A stretch of 63,232 nt of DNA. Origin: Ignavibacteria bacterium UBA2360 (lineage in GTDB: Bacteria > Bacteroidota > Ignavibacteria > Tepidaquicellales > OLB5). The translations under genes were made by a program, and so were the position numbers. The stretch covers positions 1 to 63,232 of the forward strand of contig DDTQ01000013.1 in assembly GCA_002344125.1 (NCBI GenBank), written 5' to 3'. This document shows positions 34,918 through 43,906 of the stretch, piece by piece. Position 1 is the first letter of the stretch. Each line of letters opens with the position of its first letter. Under the pieces are notes generated by a model, which had not been told where the DNA came from, ran no database searches, and saw nothing but the letters and a program-made list of their open reading frames with translations.

Positions 34918-37494
34918 CTAAAACCTTGCATTTACCCCAATTGTTGGCAGAATAGGGAACTGCCCAATAGTCTTAAGTTTAACCTGCAGATCTTCATCAA
35001 TATAGAAGTCATATCCTATAACATTCTGTCTGTTATAAACGTTTATCACATCAAGATAAAATCCCCAGTCAATACCCCAGAATTTTGTATAAGCAGTTGC
35101 ACGAATGTCCAGCCTGTGGTACACTGGCTTCTTATCAGCGAATTTATTCGCCTCGCCGCCGAAATCGAAATCAAATTGTACTATATTCAATATTGGCAGT
35201 ACCGCAAGTGAATCGCCAACTACCCTTGGACGAATTCCCTTTGGCAGAGTGACAGGGAAGTTAGATGAGTAATTAAACCGTGCGCCCAGCTCAAGCCAGC
35301 TTAGAAGCTTATAGTTTGCAACTACATTAATTGAGTGGCGCTGGTCATACCGGAATGGGATTTCCAGCCCGTCGCGCAATCGGTTGGCGTAACTTAATGA
35401 ATAACTCATCCACCCTGAAAATTTTGAACTTGGGTGTACTGCCTTTTTTTCTATGAAAAATTCAAATCCATAGGAATAACCATTTGCGCCGTTCACAGGT
35501 GTTGCTGTAACTGAATCATACGGCAGCTTTTCTGAGCTGCGGTACCAGTTATCGGGGTCACGCAGGTATTCAGGTGATGAATTGTTGGGGTCATAGGTAT
35601 AGTATTCATACCTGTACCCGGTAAGCTGTTCCTGTACTATCAGGTTTGTGAATTGTTTATAGTATGATTCAAACTTAATCAGCAGATCATTGGAGAGCCA
35701 CCTTTCGGCTCCAAGAATATAATGCACCGAGCGTTCCGCTTCCAGGTTTTTAGCCTTTTCTTCTGTCAGATCAAAAAATATCTGCGCATCGATCAATTTT
35801 TCATAGCCGGGTGACTGGTAATATATGCCTGTGCCGGCTCGCAAAGTTGTGACCTTATCAATGGCATATGAGATATTGAATCGGGGTGAAAGGTAAGCTT
35901 TTTTGTTTATTGCGAAGTAATCAAACCGCGCGCCAAATTGAGTATATAATTTATCAGAAAGCTTTAATCTATCCTGTACATAGAAGTTTGCGCGGTAATA
36001 ATCTTTGCCGTCAAGCTGACCGTTTGAAATAGCCGAAAAATTTGGATTGTTCTGAACTATCGCGCGCAGTCGGTCATCAAGATCAAGCGTGAATTCCAGA
36101 TCTGTTCGAAGTATATCTATTCCTGCGCCTATTTCTGTTTTGTGCGCGCCCGAAATGAATATTGTGCTGTTCTGTATCGCGTACTTTCGGAAAGTGTACT
36201 TGGATTTGAAACCGATGCCAAGAAATAACCCTAGTGCACGCAGACTGTCACGCACTTCAGGCGTGTAGGTCTCTCTATCCAGCACAGGATCAAGCAGTTC
36301 ACCGCCGAACTGCGCATCTCCTTTGTTGCGGTACCATGAAAATGTTGTTTTCGTAAGGAACTTCGTGCTGGGCGCATAATGCCATGCGGCTCCCAGTACA
36401 TCGTTGGAAGACTGGTCGCGCACTGAAATTGAATCCTCGGCTTCTTTGGAATCACCCGGAATAATGTTTACACCATCTCGTGAATATATTCCGTTCAAAA
36501 TGATCTTATGGTCTTTGAAAGGACCGATAGTGATCTTTCCCTGAACATCTTCAAATGATGGGAATGACGCGCTTTCGTCTATGAGTCCGGATTTTTTCGC
36601 AAATGGTCCGAGTATTAGATCGTAATAGCTTCTTCGGGTTGAAACTATCCATGAACCTGGAATATTTTTAAAAGGTATTTTACCGCTGAATACAAGATTT
36701 GCATTTGCTATGTTGATGTTCGTCTGACCTGTGAAATACTTGGTTTTGCTGCCTTCGCGGTTAGCAACTTCCAGCACTGCTGAGAGTCTATCGCCGTACT
36801 TAGAGGGAAATCCACCCGTGATCAGATTTATATCCTCAAGGGTCTCAGGGTTGAACATGCTGAACACGCCATATAGCCTGTATGGATTGAATATCTCGAT
36901 GTTATCCATTATGATCAGGTTCTGGTCAGGACCCGAACCGCGAACAATAAGCTGTGAGGAAAAATCGTTGGGTGCGCTTACTCCCGGGAGTGTTTGCAAT
37001 GAGCGCAAAACATCTTCGCCCACACCCGGAATAATGCGGGTGGTTTTTGGTGAGAGGTTCTGCAAACTTATGCGCATATCATTTTGCGCCTGGCGGAAGC
37101 GGTCTGAAACTACATCAATTTCTTCTGTGGAATAACTTTCGTCATCAAGAATGATATCCAGGGTAAGAGTGTCTCCGCCAAAAATTGTGATCTTTTTTCT
37201 CTCGGCGGATTTATACCCAATAAGCTCCGCTTTTAGATTGTATATGCCCGGGGTAACATTTGAGAGTATGTATTTTCCGTTGCTGTTAGTTTCTGTACCT
37301 GATTCGCGGGTGTTTTCTGAAGACAGGATAAGTGCTGCTCCTTCAAGCGGGGTGCCATCGGGTTTGGTTATAGTACCTTTAATTACTCCGACATTCTCAT
37401 TCTGTGAGTTAAGCTGGGAGGAGTTTTGGGAACTTACAGGTGACTGTAATATTAAAAATAATAAGAATATTTTAATTATATTTCGTGGCAGCAT
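34918..37494 (-). CDS. TonB-dependent receptor with N-terminal carboxypeptidase regulatory-like domain
   Basis: An 858-residue outer-membrane receptor. Signal peptide ~1-22; a carboxypeptidase regulatory-like (CarboxypepD_reg) domain at ~35-115 (GTITKPDGTPLEGAALIL, YNLKAELIGYKSAERK); a plug domain at ~150-235 with SAPNDFSSQLIVRGSGPDQN and DNIEIFNPYRLYG; then a 22-strand barrel to the C-terminus (GVNARF). It would take up a ligand using energy from ExbB/ExbD/TonB; an ExbBD cluster exists at 50986. It lacks a SusD partner, so it is not a SusCD pair. Ligand unknown. Confidence 0.88.
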   Translation of the reverse strand: MLPRNIIKIFLLFLILQSPVSSQNSSQLNSQNENVGVIKGTITKPDGTPLEGAALILSSENTRESGTETNSNGKYILSNVTPGIYNLKAELIGYKSAERKKITIFGGDTLTLDIILDDESYSTEEIDVVSDRFRQAQNDMRISLQNLSPKTTRIIPGVGEDVLRSLQTLPGVSAPNDFSSQLIVRGSGPDQNLIIMDNIEIFNPYRLYGVFSMFNPETLEDINLITGGFPSKYGDRLSAVLEVANREGSKTKYFTGQTNINIANANLVFSGKIPFKNIPGSWIVSTRRSYYDLILGPFAKKSGLIDESASFPSFEDVQGKITIGPFKDHKIILNGIYSRDGVNIIPGDSKEAEDSISVRDQSSNDVLGAAWHYAPSTKFLTKTTFSWYRNKGDAQFGGELLDPVLDRETYTPEVRDSLRALGLFLGIGFKSKYTFRKYAIQNSTIFISGAHKTEIGAGIDILRTDLEFTLDLDDRLRAIVQNNPNFSAISNGQLDGKDYYRANFYVQDRLKLSDKLYTQFGARFDYFAINKKAYLSPRFNISYAIDKVTTLRAGTGIYYQSPGYEKLIDAQIFFDLTEEKAKNLEAERSVHYILGAERWLSNDLLIKFESYYKQFTNLIVQEQLTGYRYEYYTYDPNNSSPEYLRDPDNWYRSSEKLPYDSVTATPVNGANGYSYGFEFFIEKKAVHPSSKFSGWMSYSLSYANRLRDGLEIPFRYDQRHSINVVANYKLLSWLELGARFNYSSNFPVTLPKGIRPRVVGDSLAVLPILNIVQFDFDFGGEANKFADKKPVYHRLDIRATAYTKFWGIDWGFYLDVINVYNRQNVIGYDFYIDEDLQVKLKTIGQFPILPTIGVNARF

Positions 37495-37672
37495 TCAGTA
37501 GATATTTACTTACAATAATAGTAGAAAATGTGATTTAGTTCCTATTTTTTGTGGAAACCACTAAACTAGTCCTAAAATCACAACATTTCCTGTAAAATAA
37601 TGTAAATTTAGTGCTTTAAATAGAGCGAAATTTTTGTAAGTTAGTTAATCAATACATAACGATATTTTAAAA

Positions 37673-38206
37673 TTGATCAAAGAAAATTTTTATATATTAT
37701 CAGGGGCGATGGGTGCAGGGAAATCGACGGTTCTAAAGGAACTGCGAACCCGCGGTGCATTATGCGTTGATGAACCGGCGCGTATTATATTGAAGGAACA
37801 AAGAGCCACCGGCGGAAGAGGAGTACCTGATATTGATCCGGCACTATTTAACTCGCTTGTACTGAACAAAATGATGAAAGATTTTGAACAAAACGCGGAT
37901 GGGAGCATACCTGTTATATTTGATAGGGGAATACCTGATATGATTTCTTATGCCAAACTTCTTTGTACTGATCCCGCCGAAGCAATAAAAGCGTCTGGAA
38001 CATTCAGGTATAATAAACATGTTTTTATGTTCAGTGCATGGGAAGAGATTTACACCAATGATGAGGAACGCAAAATGAGCTATGAATTGGCGCGTGAGTT
38101 TGGCGAAAATGTGAGGAAAGTTTATATGGACACCGGTTATGAAATAATTGATGTCCCCTTGGTTTCGGTTGAGCAGAGGGTAGAGTTTATCAGGAAATGC
38201 ATTTGA
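37673..38206 (+). CDS. P-loop NTPase of the AAA_28 kind
   Basis: A 177-residue cytoplasmic P-loop protein starting at TTG 37673; later starts would destroy the P-loop. Walker A is GAMGAGKST at 11-19. A DEPARIILKEQ helix and FDRGIPDMISY resemble nucleoside-kinase-like or NadR-type NTPases, in the AAA_28 group often annotated only as ATPase. No operon partner is obvious. Substrate unknown; kinase activity on a small molecule is possible but unproven. Confidence 0.65.
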   Translation: MIKENFYILSGAMGAGKSTVLKELRTRGALCVDEPARIILKEQRATGGRGVPDIDPALFNSLVLNKMMKDFEQNADGSIPVIFDRGIPDMISYAKLLCTDPAEAIKASGTFRYNKHVFMFSAWEEIYTNDEERKMSYELAREFGENVRKVYMDTGYEIIDVPLVSVEQRVEFIRKCI

Positions 38207-38363
38207 TTGTAATACTGCTTTATGATCTGCTTGAGCGAAGCTAATTGAATTCAGATTAGCATACCTCCGTAGGAGCGGCATGTATACTCTCATTGTTCAA
38301 ACACATTCTATCTATTTATTACTGTGCTCTGATTAACTGAATTCTAAACAAAGATAAAAAAAA

Positions 38364-39095
38364 ATGAAACTATCAGGTAATAAAATACTCATTACAGGCG
38401 GAGCTACCGGGATTGGGTTCGGGCTGGCTGAACGATTTATCAAAGAAGGTAATTCCGTCGTAATTTGCGGCCGAAGAAAAGATATGCTTGAAAGTGCTGA
38501 AGAGAAGCTGCCCGGTATCTCAACTATTCAGGCTGATCTTTCAAGCTACGAAAGCAGAGAGGCACTCTTCAACAGGATAAGGATGGATCACAGGGATACA
38601 AACGTACTTATAAATAACGCGGGAATCCAGCAATGGATGGCTATTACAGATGAAAACTTCATTCAGAACGCAAAAGATGAACTTGCTATAAATGTTGAAG
38701 CTCCAGTACACTTAACGCACCTTTTTTTGAAACATGAACCGTTAACAACGATCATGAATGTAACATCCGGACTGGCTTTTTCTCCGCTGGCAAAAACGCC
38801 TGTTTATTGCGGAACCAAAGCGTTTCTGCGTTCGTTTACTTTATCATTGAGGTATTTGTTGAAGGAAAAGGATATAGAAGTAATCGAGTTGATCCCACCG
38901 GCACTGAATACCGATCTTGGCGGAAAGGGTATCCATGATTTTGCCCCGCCGGTTAGCGGATTCATTGAATCAGTGTTTGAGCAGCTTTCCGCCGGAAAAG
39001 ATGAAATAGCATACCAATTCAGCGAAGCTATGCTAAACGCGGGACCCGAAGAAAGAAATGCTGCATTTGAGAAAATGAACCCGATTCAAAAATAA
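38364..39095 (+). CDS. Short-chain dehydrogenase/reductase
   Basis: A 243-residue Rossmann-fold oxidoreductase. NAD(P)-binding motif TGGATGIGFG at 11-20; NNAG motif (LINNAGIQQ); catalytic Ser135 (NVTSG), Tyr148 and Lys152 (YCGTK). The Arg-rich CGRRKD after the second strand favours NADPH. It is close to the DltE/YciK-type group of short-chain dehydrogenases. No pathway context: the flanking genes are unrelated, and the substrate is unknown. Confidence 0.85.
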   Translation: MKLSGNKILITGGATGIGFGLAERFIKEGNSVVICGRRKDMLESAEEKLPGISTIQADLSSYESREALFNRIRMDHRDTNVLINNAGIQQWMAITDENFIQNAKDELAINVEAPVHLTHLFLKHEPLTTIMNVTSGLAFSPLAKTPVYCGTKAFLRSFTLSLRYLLKEKDIEVIELIPPALNTDLGGKGIHDFAPPVSGFIESVFEQLSAGKDEIAYQFSEAMLNAGPEERNAAFEKMNPIQK

Positions 39096-39144
39096 TATGT
39101 TATATCTTACAGAAACAAGAAATTACTGTATTTACTGAATATTA

Positions 39145-39588
39145 TTGTTTAATCATTCTACTTTAAGACCATTGAAAATTTCCAAAATTGACTCAAGCAA
39201 TTACCTGAAGGGTTTAATGCTTCTCATTAGAAAAGATCACAGGATAACAGAAACCGAAAATATCCTGTTAATGCGTATAGGCAAATCTCTGGGGTTTGAC
39301 GCGGAATTCTGCGAAAAGACCATAAATGATATATTGAACAATAATTTCATTGAAGATACACCTCCACTTTTTGCTGAAAAGGAACTGGCAGTCAAGTTCA
39401 TTAAAGATGGCCTTGCTGTGATATTTTCAGATAATATTATTCATCCCGCGGAAGAAGAATGGCTCATAGCAACAGCGGTTAAAAACGATGTTGATCTGGC
39501 AAGATTCTATGAGTTTAAAAAGGAATATGCCGCCAGGCAGGAAAAAATGGCAAGATTGGAAGTCGATGATCTGATTGTAAGTCAATAA
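39145..39588 (+). CDS. Small helical protein, possibly TerB-like
   Basis: A 147-residue, mostly helical protein. Its predicted start is TTG 39145; a later ATG (codon 25) is possible. Segments such as LLIRKDHRITETENILLMRIG and IIHPAEEEWLIATAVKNDVD resemble the acidic, helical TerB/DjlA-like fold, but the similarity is loose. No transmembrane span or signal peptide. Role unknown. Confidence 0.5.
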   Translation: MFNHSTLRPLKISKIDSSNYLKGLMLLIRKDHRITETENILLMRIGKSLGFDAEFCEKTINDILNNNFIEDTPPLFAEKELAVKFIKDGLAVIFSDNIIHPAEEEWLIATAVKNDVDLARFYEFKKEYAARQEKMARLEVDDLIVSQ

Positions 39589-39713
39589 GGTCACTCTTGA
39601 ACGAAAATTGATCTTAATTTAATAACTATACCTCAATTTATGAACCCTTTCATTATTTAAAATTGTTTATTATTATAGAATTACTCACTATTGAGTTCAA
39701 TCTCAGGTAATCT

Positions 39714-40778
39714 ATGAACGATAAGAAAAAACTGGCGCAGTTTATATTGCTGATGGCAATAACTTTCCTTATGATCTACATTTGCTGGCTGATGATAAAA
39801 CCGCTGGTTTCGGTTCTGTTGTGGTCATCAATTTTGGTAATTATATTTTTCCCTTTATATAAAAAACTACTGGTAAAAATTAAGAATCACACTGTAAGCG
39901 CCATTATCACCATTTTGGCATCGCTGCTTATCTTTATAATTCCGCTCACACTAATCTCAGCTGCAGTTGTTAATGAACTTGCCGGAATTGCTGCTACTAC
40001 AGTATCCGGTATACAGGAGATGATCAATCACCCTGAGCGCGGACAGCTGAAATATATTTATGATTACGTCAGTCAATATGTGAATATCGAAGAATTCGTC
40101 AGATCAGATGAGCTGAAGAGTATAGCAAGCAGGCTCAGTGAAACCGCCCTGCAGGCTTCCTGGTACGTACTGGGTGGAGTTGCTGGTACACTTGTTAGTA
40201 TATTCTTCGCGATATTTACAATGTTCTACCTTTTCCGTGATGGTGAAAAAATTGTTGGCGATCTTCCTAACATCCTGCCTTTGGAAAATGACCAGGCTAA
40301 GGAGCTGATCAAAGGCACCAGCGATCTTATAAGCGCGACAATCAGGGGATCGCTGATGGTTGCATTGATACAGGGGATACTGGCGGGAGTTATGTTCTGG
40401 ATCCTGGGCATACCGAGTTACCTTGTGCTGGGAATGTTAACCATGATCTTTGCGCTTATTCCCACTGGCGGTACAGCTTTTGTAACCGGACCGGTAATTA
40501 TTATACTTGCATTAACCGGTGAATATTGGAAAGCCGGAATTCTGCTCGCTTATGCCTCGCTTGTTATTGGTATGGTCGATAATTTCCTTCTGCCAAGGCT
40601 GATTAAGCAAAAAGCCAAAATGAATGAACTATTCGTTTTCTTTTCGGTTATCGGTGGGATTCAGTTGTTTGGAATACTTGGATTGTTTCTCGGACCGATC
40701 ATCCTGGCGATTGCTATTGGACTGCTAACCGTCTTCAAAGGGGGAAAGATAAATAAAGAGCAAATTACCGTGCAGTGA
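39714..40778 (+). CDS. AI-2E family transporter
   Basis: A 354-residue multispan membrane protein of the PF01594 family (AI-2 exporter/Na-H antiporter-like). About eight spans are visible: two N-terminal (MAITFLMIYICWLMI, LLWSSILVIIFFPLY), a third at ~60-85, a fourth at ~155-175 just before FYLFRDGEK, and a C-terminal cluster with the family motif GIPSYLVLGMLTMIFALIPTGG and PRLIKQKAKMN. Members export signals or exchange ions; specific substrate unknown. Confidence 0.85.
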   Translation: MNDKKKLAQFILLMAITFLMIYICWLMIKPLVSVLLWSSILVIIFFPLYKKLLVKIKNHTVSAIITILASLLIFIIPLTLISAAVVNELAGIAATTVSGIQEMINHPERGQLKYIYDYVSQYVNIEEFVRSDELKSIASRLSETALQASWYVLGGVAGTLVSIFFAIFTMFYLFRDGEKIVGDLPNILPLENDQAKELIKGTSDLISATIRGSLMVALIQGILAGVMFWILGIPSYLVLGMLTMIFALIPTGGTAFVTGPVIIILALTGEYWKAGILLAYASLVIGMVDNFLLPRLIKQKAKMNELFVFFSVIGGIQLFGILGLFLGPIILAIAIGLLTVFKGGKINKEQITVQ

Positions 40779-40831
40779 ATATTCCAACACCTTTTTAGAG
40801 ATTAATTTGGTAAAGTGAGGGTCTTCATGCC

Positions 40832-40994
40832 GTCCCTTACGGGACTGAATAAAATATTTTCAGCAAAAAATTTCTACCAATATCAAATTCTTGCGGGATT
40901 AAAACCCTGCGGGATCAAAACCCATTTCTACACAAAATATTTTGCTTAGCTTAGAAGTTTCTCTCAACTTTACACCATGTGCCGTTAGGCACAT
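40832..40994. repeat. Hairpin-rich intergenic segment after the AI-2E gene
   Basis: Gap 40779-41072 (294 bp) with no gene. GTCCC-TTAC-GGGAC (40832-40845) and ATGTGCC-GTTA-GGCACAT (40977-40994) are perfect short hairpins. Between them CTTGCGGGATTAAAACCC and CTGCGGGATCAAAACCC repeat with small changes. Unknown function; it resembles other short palindromic elements here. Confidence 0.55.
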
Positions 40995-41017
40995 CACATT
41001 TGCAGAATTAATACAAC

Positions 41018-41047
41018 AAAAAAGCGATCTGCCGATCGCTTTTTTTA
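41018..41047. terminator. Bidirectional terminator between the AI-2E and OppF genes
   Basis: AAAAAAGCGATC, TGCC loop, GATCGCTTTTTTT. T-runs on both strands. It can end the minus-strand OppF gene, whose stop lies at 41073. Confidence 0.85.
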
Positions 41048-41072
41048 TAAACTTTGCCATCCTGATGTTTTT

Positions 41073-42080
41073 CTACGCTGCCTTTATATCCTTTGTAGGG
41101 TAACTTTCGGGATATAACAAACATTTCACCTCGTGAGTTGACTGGTTTAGCGGTGCCAGCAGCGGCCTGATATGTTCACACTCACCTTTGATAATTTTCG
41201 GACAGCGCGGGTGGAAGTAGCAGCCTGTCGGCACATTTGCCGGTGATGGAACATCACCTGTTAATATTATACGTTTGCGTTTCTGTTTAGGGTCCGGTAT
41301 CGGCACAGCTGAAAGCAGTGCCTCTGAATAAGGATGCTTAACATTCGCATAGAGATCTTTGCAATCCGAAATTTCAACTATCTGGCCAAGATACATTACG
41401 GCAACCCTGTCACTGATATGCTCCACAACTGAAAGATCGTGTGAAATAAATAAATACGTTAATCCTAATTCCTTCTGCAGGTCCTGCAGCAGGTTAATTA
41501 TCTGTGACTGTATAGATACATCAAGCGCTGAAACCGGTTCATCGCAGACTATGAATTTTGGCTGCACTGAAAGAGCCCTCGCAATTCCGATACGTTGTCT
41601 CTGACCGCCTGAAAATTCATGCGGATATCTTCTTGCATGAAGCCTCGAAAGTCCAACTTTCTCCAACAGGTCCATTACCATCTTATCGGCAGCTTCGCCT
41701 TCGGCTATTTCATGATATTTCAGGATCTCTGTTATCATTCCGCCCACGGTCATTCTTGGATTTAAAGAGCTGTATGGATCCTGAAAGATGATCTGCATAT
41801 CCTTGCGCAGCTTTTTCAGGTCCTTGCTGTCCATTGCGGTCACATCCTGACCGTCAAATACTACATTGCCGCCTGTTGGTTCAATTAACCTGAGTAATGT
41901 TCTGCCGATTGTCGTTTTTCCGCAGCCGGATTCACCTACTAAACCAAGGGTTTCGCCCTTGTTTATTTTAAATGATACATCATCAACGGCCTTTACATAG
42001 CCAACTGTTTTGGATAGAAGTCCCTTTTTTATCGGGAAGTACTTCTTTAGGTTTTGTACATTCAGCAGAATTTCAGACAT
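41073..42080 (-). CDS. Oligopeptide/dipeptide ABC transporter ATPase, OppF/DppF type
   Basis: A 335-residue nucleotide-binding subunit. Walker A GESGCGKT at 49-56, Q-loop FQDPYSSLNPRMT, signature FSGGQRQR, Walker B VCDEPVSALD. The C-terminal oligopeptide extension has CYFHPRCPK and KGECE cysteines. The N-terminal linker (FPIKKGLLSKTVGYVKAV) identifies the OppF/DppF side of the heterodimer. Its likely partner, an OppD-type ATPase, is at 5683-6732. Neither has a neighbouring permease or substrate-binding gene, so the transporter's membrane subunits must lie elsewhere. Confidence 0.9.
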   Translation of the reverse strand: MSEILLNVQNLKKYFPIKKGLLSKTVGYVKAVDDVSFKINKGETLGLVGESGCGKTTIGRTLLRLIEPTGGNVVFDGQDVTAMDSKDLKKLRKDMQIIFQDPYSSLNPRMTVGGMITEILKYHEIAEGEAADKMVMDLLEKVGLSRLHARRYPHEFSGGQRQRIGIARALSVQPKFIVCDEPVSALDVSIQSQIINLLQDLQKELGLTYLFISHDLSVVEHISDRVAVMYLGQIVEISDCKDLYANVKHPYSEALLSAVPIPDPKQKRKRIILTGDVPSPANVPTGCYFHPRCPKIIKGECEHIRPLLAPLNQSTHEVKCLLYPESYPTKDIKAA

Positions 42081-42202
42081 ATTTTAATACTTTCTATGCT
42101 TTTTATGGATATATATCTTTCAATATATGTTTAATACTTAAAAATTTCAATGTTATTTTACAATTCTATACGCTAATTAAAGCAATACACATCAAACAAA
42201 TG

Positions 42203-43105
42203 TCAGGCTTTAACAGTATTTCCGGTATTAAGCCTGTTCTTAAGCATTTTCAGATTCTCGTTTATTTTATTCAGATCCTCAGATATCAGATTTATCTCTT
42301 CTTCAACTGTTATGTTTTTCAAAGTCTCACGTATCTTGGCAAGTTCTTTAATTTCTTCTTCCTCATGTGTTTCTTCCATACCATTTATAATAACACCTAT
42401 GAACAGGTTAAGCATTATCATTGTGCCCAGTAATATGAAACTCACAAAATAAATAGGTGCTGCAATCGGGTGAGCAGAAGGAACACGGGGCGCATCCGGG
42501 AAATTTTCATATCCGTAAATGTTTGAACCGAACACCTGAGTGTTCATGAAATCTATCCAGCCTTCAAGGGTAATGGTTTTGAATAGGGTCATCATTGTTG
42601 CTTCAAGACTTCCAAAATGCATCGGGTCATTCTGCCCGAAAAGGAATGTGCCAATCACAGCGTAAATATAGAACAGAAGGAATAGCAGAACTGCGACATA
42701 ACTCATTGAAGGGATGCTCTTAAGCAGCGCGCCAACCAATATCTGCAGTTTAGGCAGTGCGCTTACCAGGCGGAATACCCTGAGTATTCTTGCAAGCCTG
42801 AGTACAGCTATGTAAGCTCCGCCAATTGGCAGGAAACACACTGCTACAATTACAAAATCAAATACATTCCAACCGTCGTAAAAAAATTCCCACGGTTTTG
42901 AGCCCTTGGCGGCAATTTTAAACAAGATCTCCAGTACAAAGATGTAAAGTATCATGCGGTCAAGCAGGTGAAGCAATCCGCCGCTGCTTTCAACTATACC
43001 GGGATATGTTTCAAGTCCAACAACAACGCCCGCGGCTAAAATTACTCCAACAATGAAATACTGGAATATTTTTGAATCAACAATTTTTCTGAAAAATTCT
43101 GCCAT
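42203..43105 (-). CDS. Voltage-gated cation channel (single-domain, NaChBac-like)
   Basis: A 300-residue six-helix ion channel of the PF00520 family. S4 carries arginines every third residue (VLRLARILRVFRLVSAL, Arg103/106/109/112). The pore loop has TLEGW (179-183), where NaChBac-type sodium channels have TLESW. S6 (~217-241) is followed by an acidic neck and a coiled coil (EEEINLISEDLNKINENLKMLKN) that could assemble the tetramer. S1-S3 span ~15-100. It would be a homotetramer conducting Na+ or possibly Ca2+. Monocistronic; a poorly defined AT-rich region lies upstream. Confidence 0.85.
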   Translation of the reverse strand: MAEFFRKIVDSKIFQYFIVGVILAAGVVVGLETYPGIVESSGGLLHLLDRMILYIFVLEILFKIAAKGSKPWEFFYDGWNVFDFVIVAVCFLPIGGAYIAVLRLARILRVFRLVSALPKLQILVGALLKSIPSMSYVAVLLFLLFYIYAVIGTFLFGQNDPMHFGSLEATMMTLFKTITLEGWIDFMNTQVFGSNIYGYENFPDAPRVPSAHPIAAPIYFVSFILLGTMIMLNLFIGVIINGMEETHEEEEIKELAKIRETLKNITVEEEINLISEDLNKINENLKMLKNRLNTGNTVKA

Positions 43106-43194
43106 TAATTAAAAATTTAATTTTACGAATATATTTACAATGAAAAAAAGTTACAATTTAAATTTTGGTTAACAAAACAGAACAGGGCAGCGCC

Positions 43195-43905
43195 TTATCT
43201 GAATTTAAGCAGGTTAGAAAGAGCAAGTATTGCCGCGGTTTCACTTCGATACTTGCGTTTACCCATATCCAATATCTTAAATCCTTTGGCTGCCGCTGAT
43301 TCGGTTTCTGCAGGTGTGAAACCACCTTCTGGACCTATAAAAATATCTATTGATCTTAAATCCCCCGGGATATCGTTCAGATGGATCCTGCCCGGCAATT
43401 CCTTTTCGTCCGCAATAAGCTTTAGCTCCGCGGCTGAATGCCTGAGAGCTTCATCAAAACCAACAGGCTGAAATACTTCCGGAAGCAAGCAGCGCTGCGA
43501 TTGTTTCATTGCCGATAAAGCAATTGATTGCCATCTTTCGGTCTTATTGGTGGTCTTGTTTATTGTATTTTCGGTAACAACTGTGTGTATTGAATTAACA
43601 CCAAGTTCAACGGATTTCTCTATGGAAAATTCCAACCTATCCGGATTTTTGATCAGACTTTGGTACAGATTTATCCTGAGCTCAGGTTCATTCAGCATAA
43701 AGAAATTTTCTTTTATAGCGCATACTATTTCTTCTTTTGAAACGGAATTTATAAGACACTTATACAGGTTTCCTTCGCCATCGGTAACAAATATTTCTTC
43801 GCCTGATTGTTTACGCAGAACGCGCGCCAGATGTTTAGCTTCATCATCTGTTATCGTTAACTCTCCGGGGGTGATGTGTCTTTTCGGTGTGTAGTAGTAT
43901 TCCAT
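43195..43905 (-). CDS. rsmE: 16S rRNA (uracil(1498)-N(3))-methyltransferase
   Basis: A 236-residue SPOUT-class methyltransferase. An N-terminal PUA-like RNA-binding domain (HLARVLRKQSGEEIFVTDGEG) precedes the knotted SAM-binding domain with IDIFIGPEGGFTPAE and the ending YRSETAAILALSNLL. It methylates U1498 of 16S rRNA in the decoding region. Length is normal (230-250). It starts 1 nt after the stop of the BamA-like gene, so it is the last gene of the minus-strand operon DUF2723 - BamA-like - rsmE. Confidence 0.92.
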   Translation of the reverse strand: MEYYYTPKRHITPGELTITDDEAKHLARVLRKQSGEEIFVTDGEGNLYKCLINSVSKEEIVCAIKENFFMLNEPELRINLYQSLIKNPDRLEFSIEKSVELGVNSIHTVVTENTINKTTNKTERWQSIALSAMKQSQRCLLPEVFQPVGFDEALRHSAAELKLIADEKELPGRIHLNDIPGDLRSIDIFIGPEGGFTPAETESAAAKGFKILDMGKRKYRSETAAILALSNLLKFR

Positions 43906-43906
43906 C

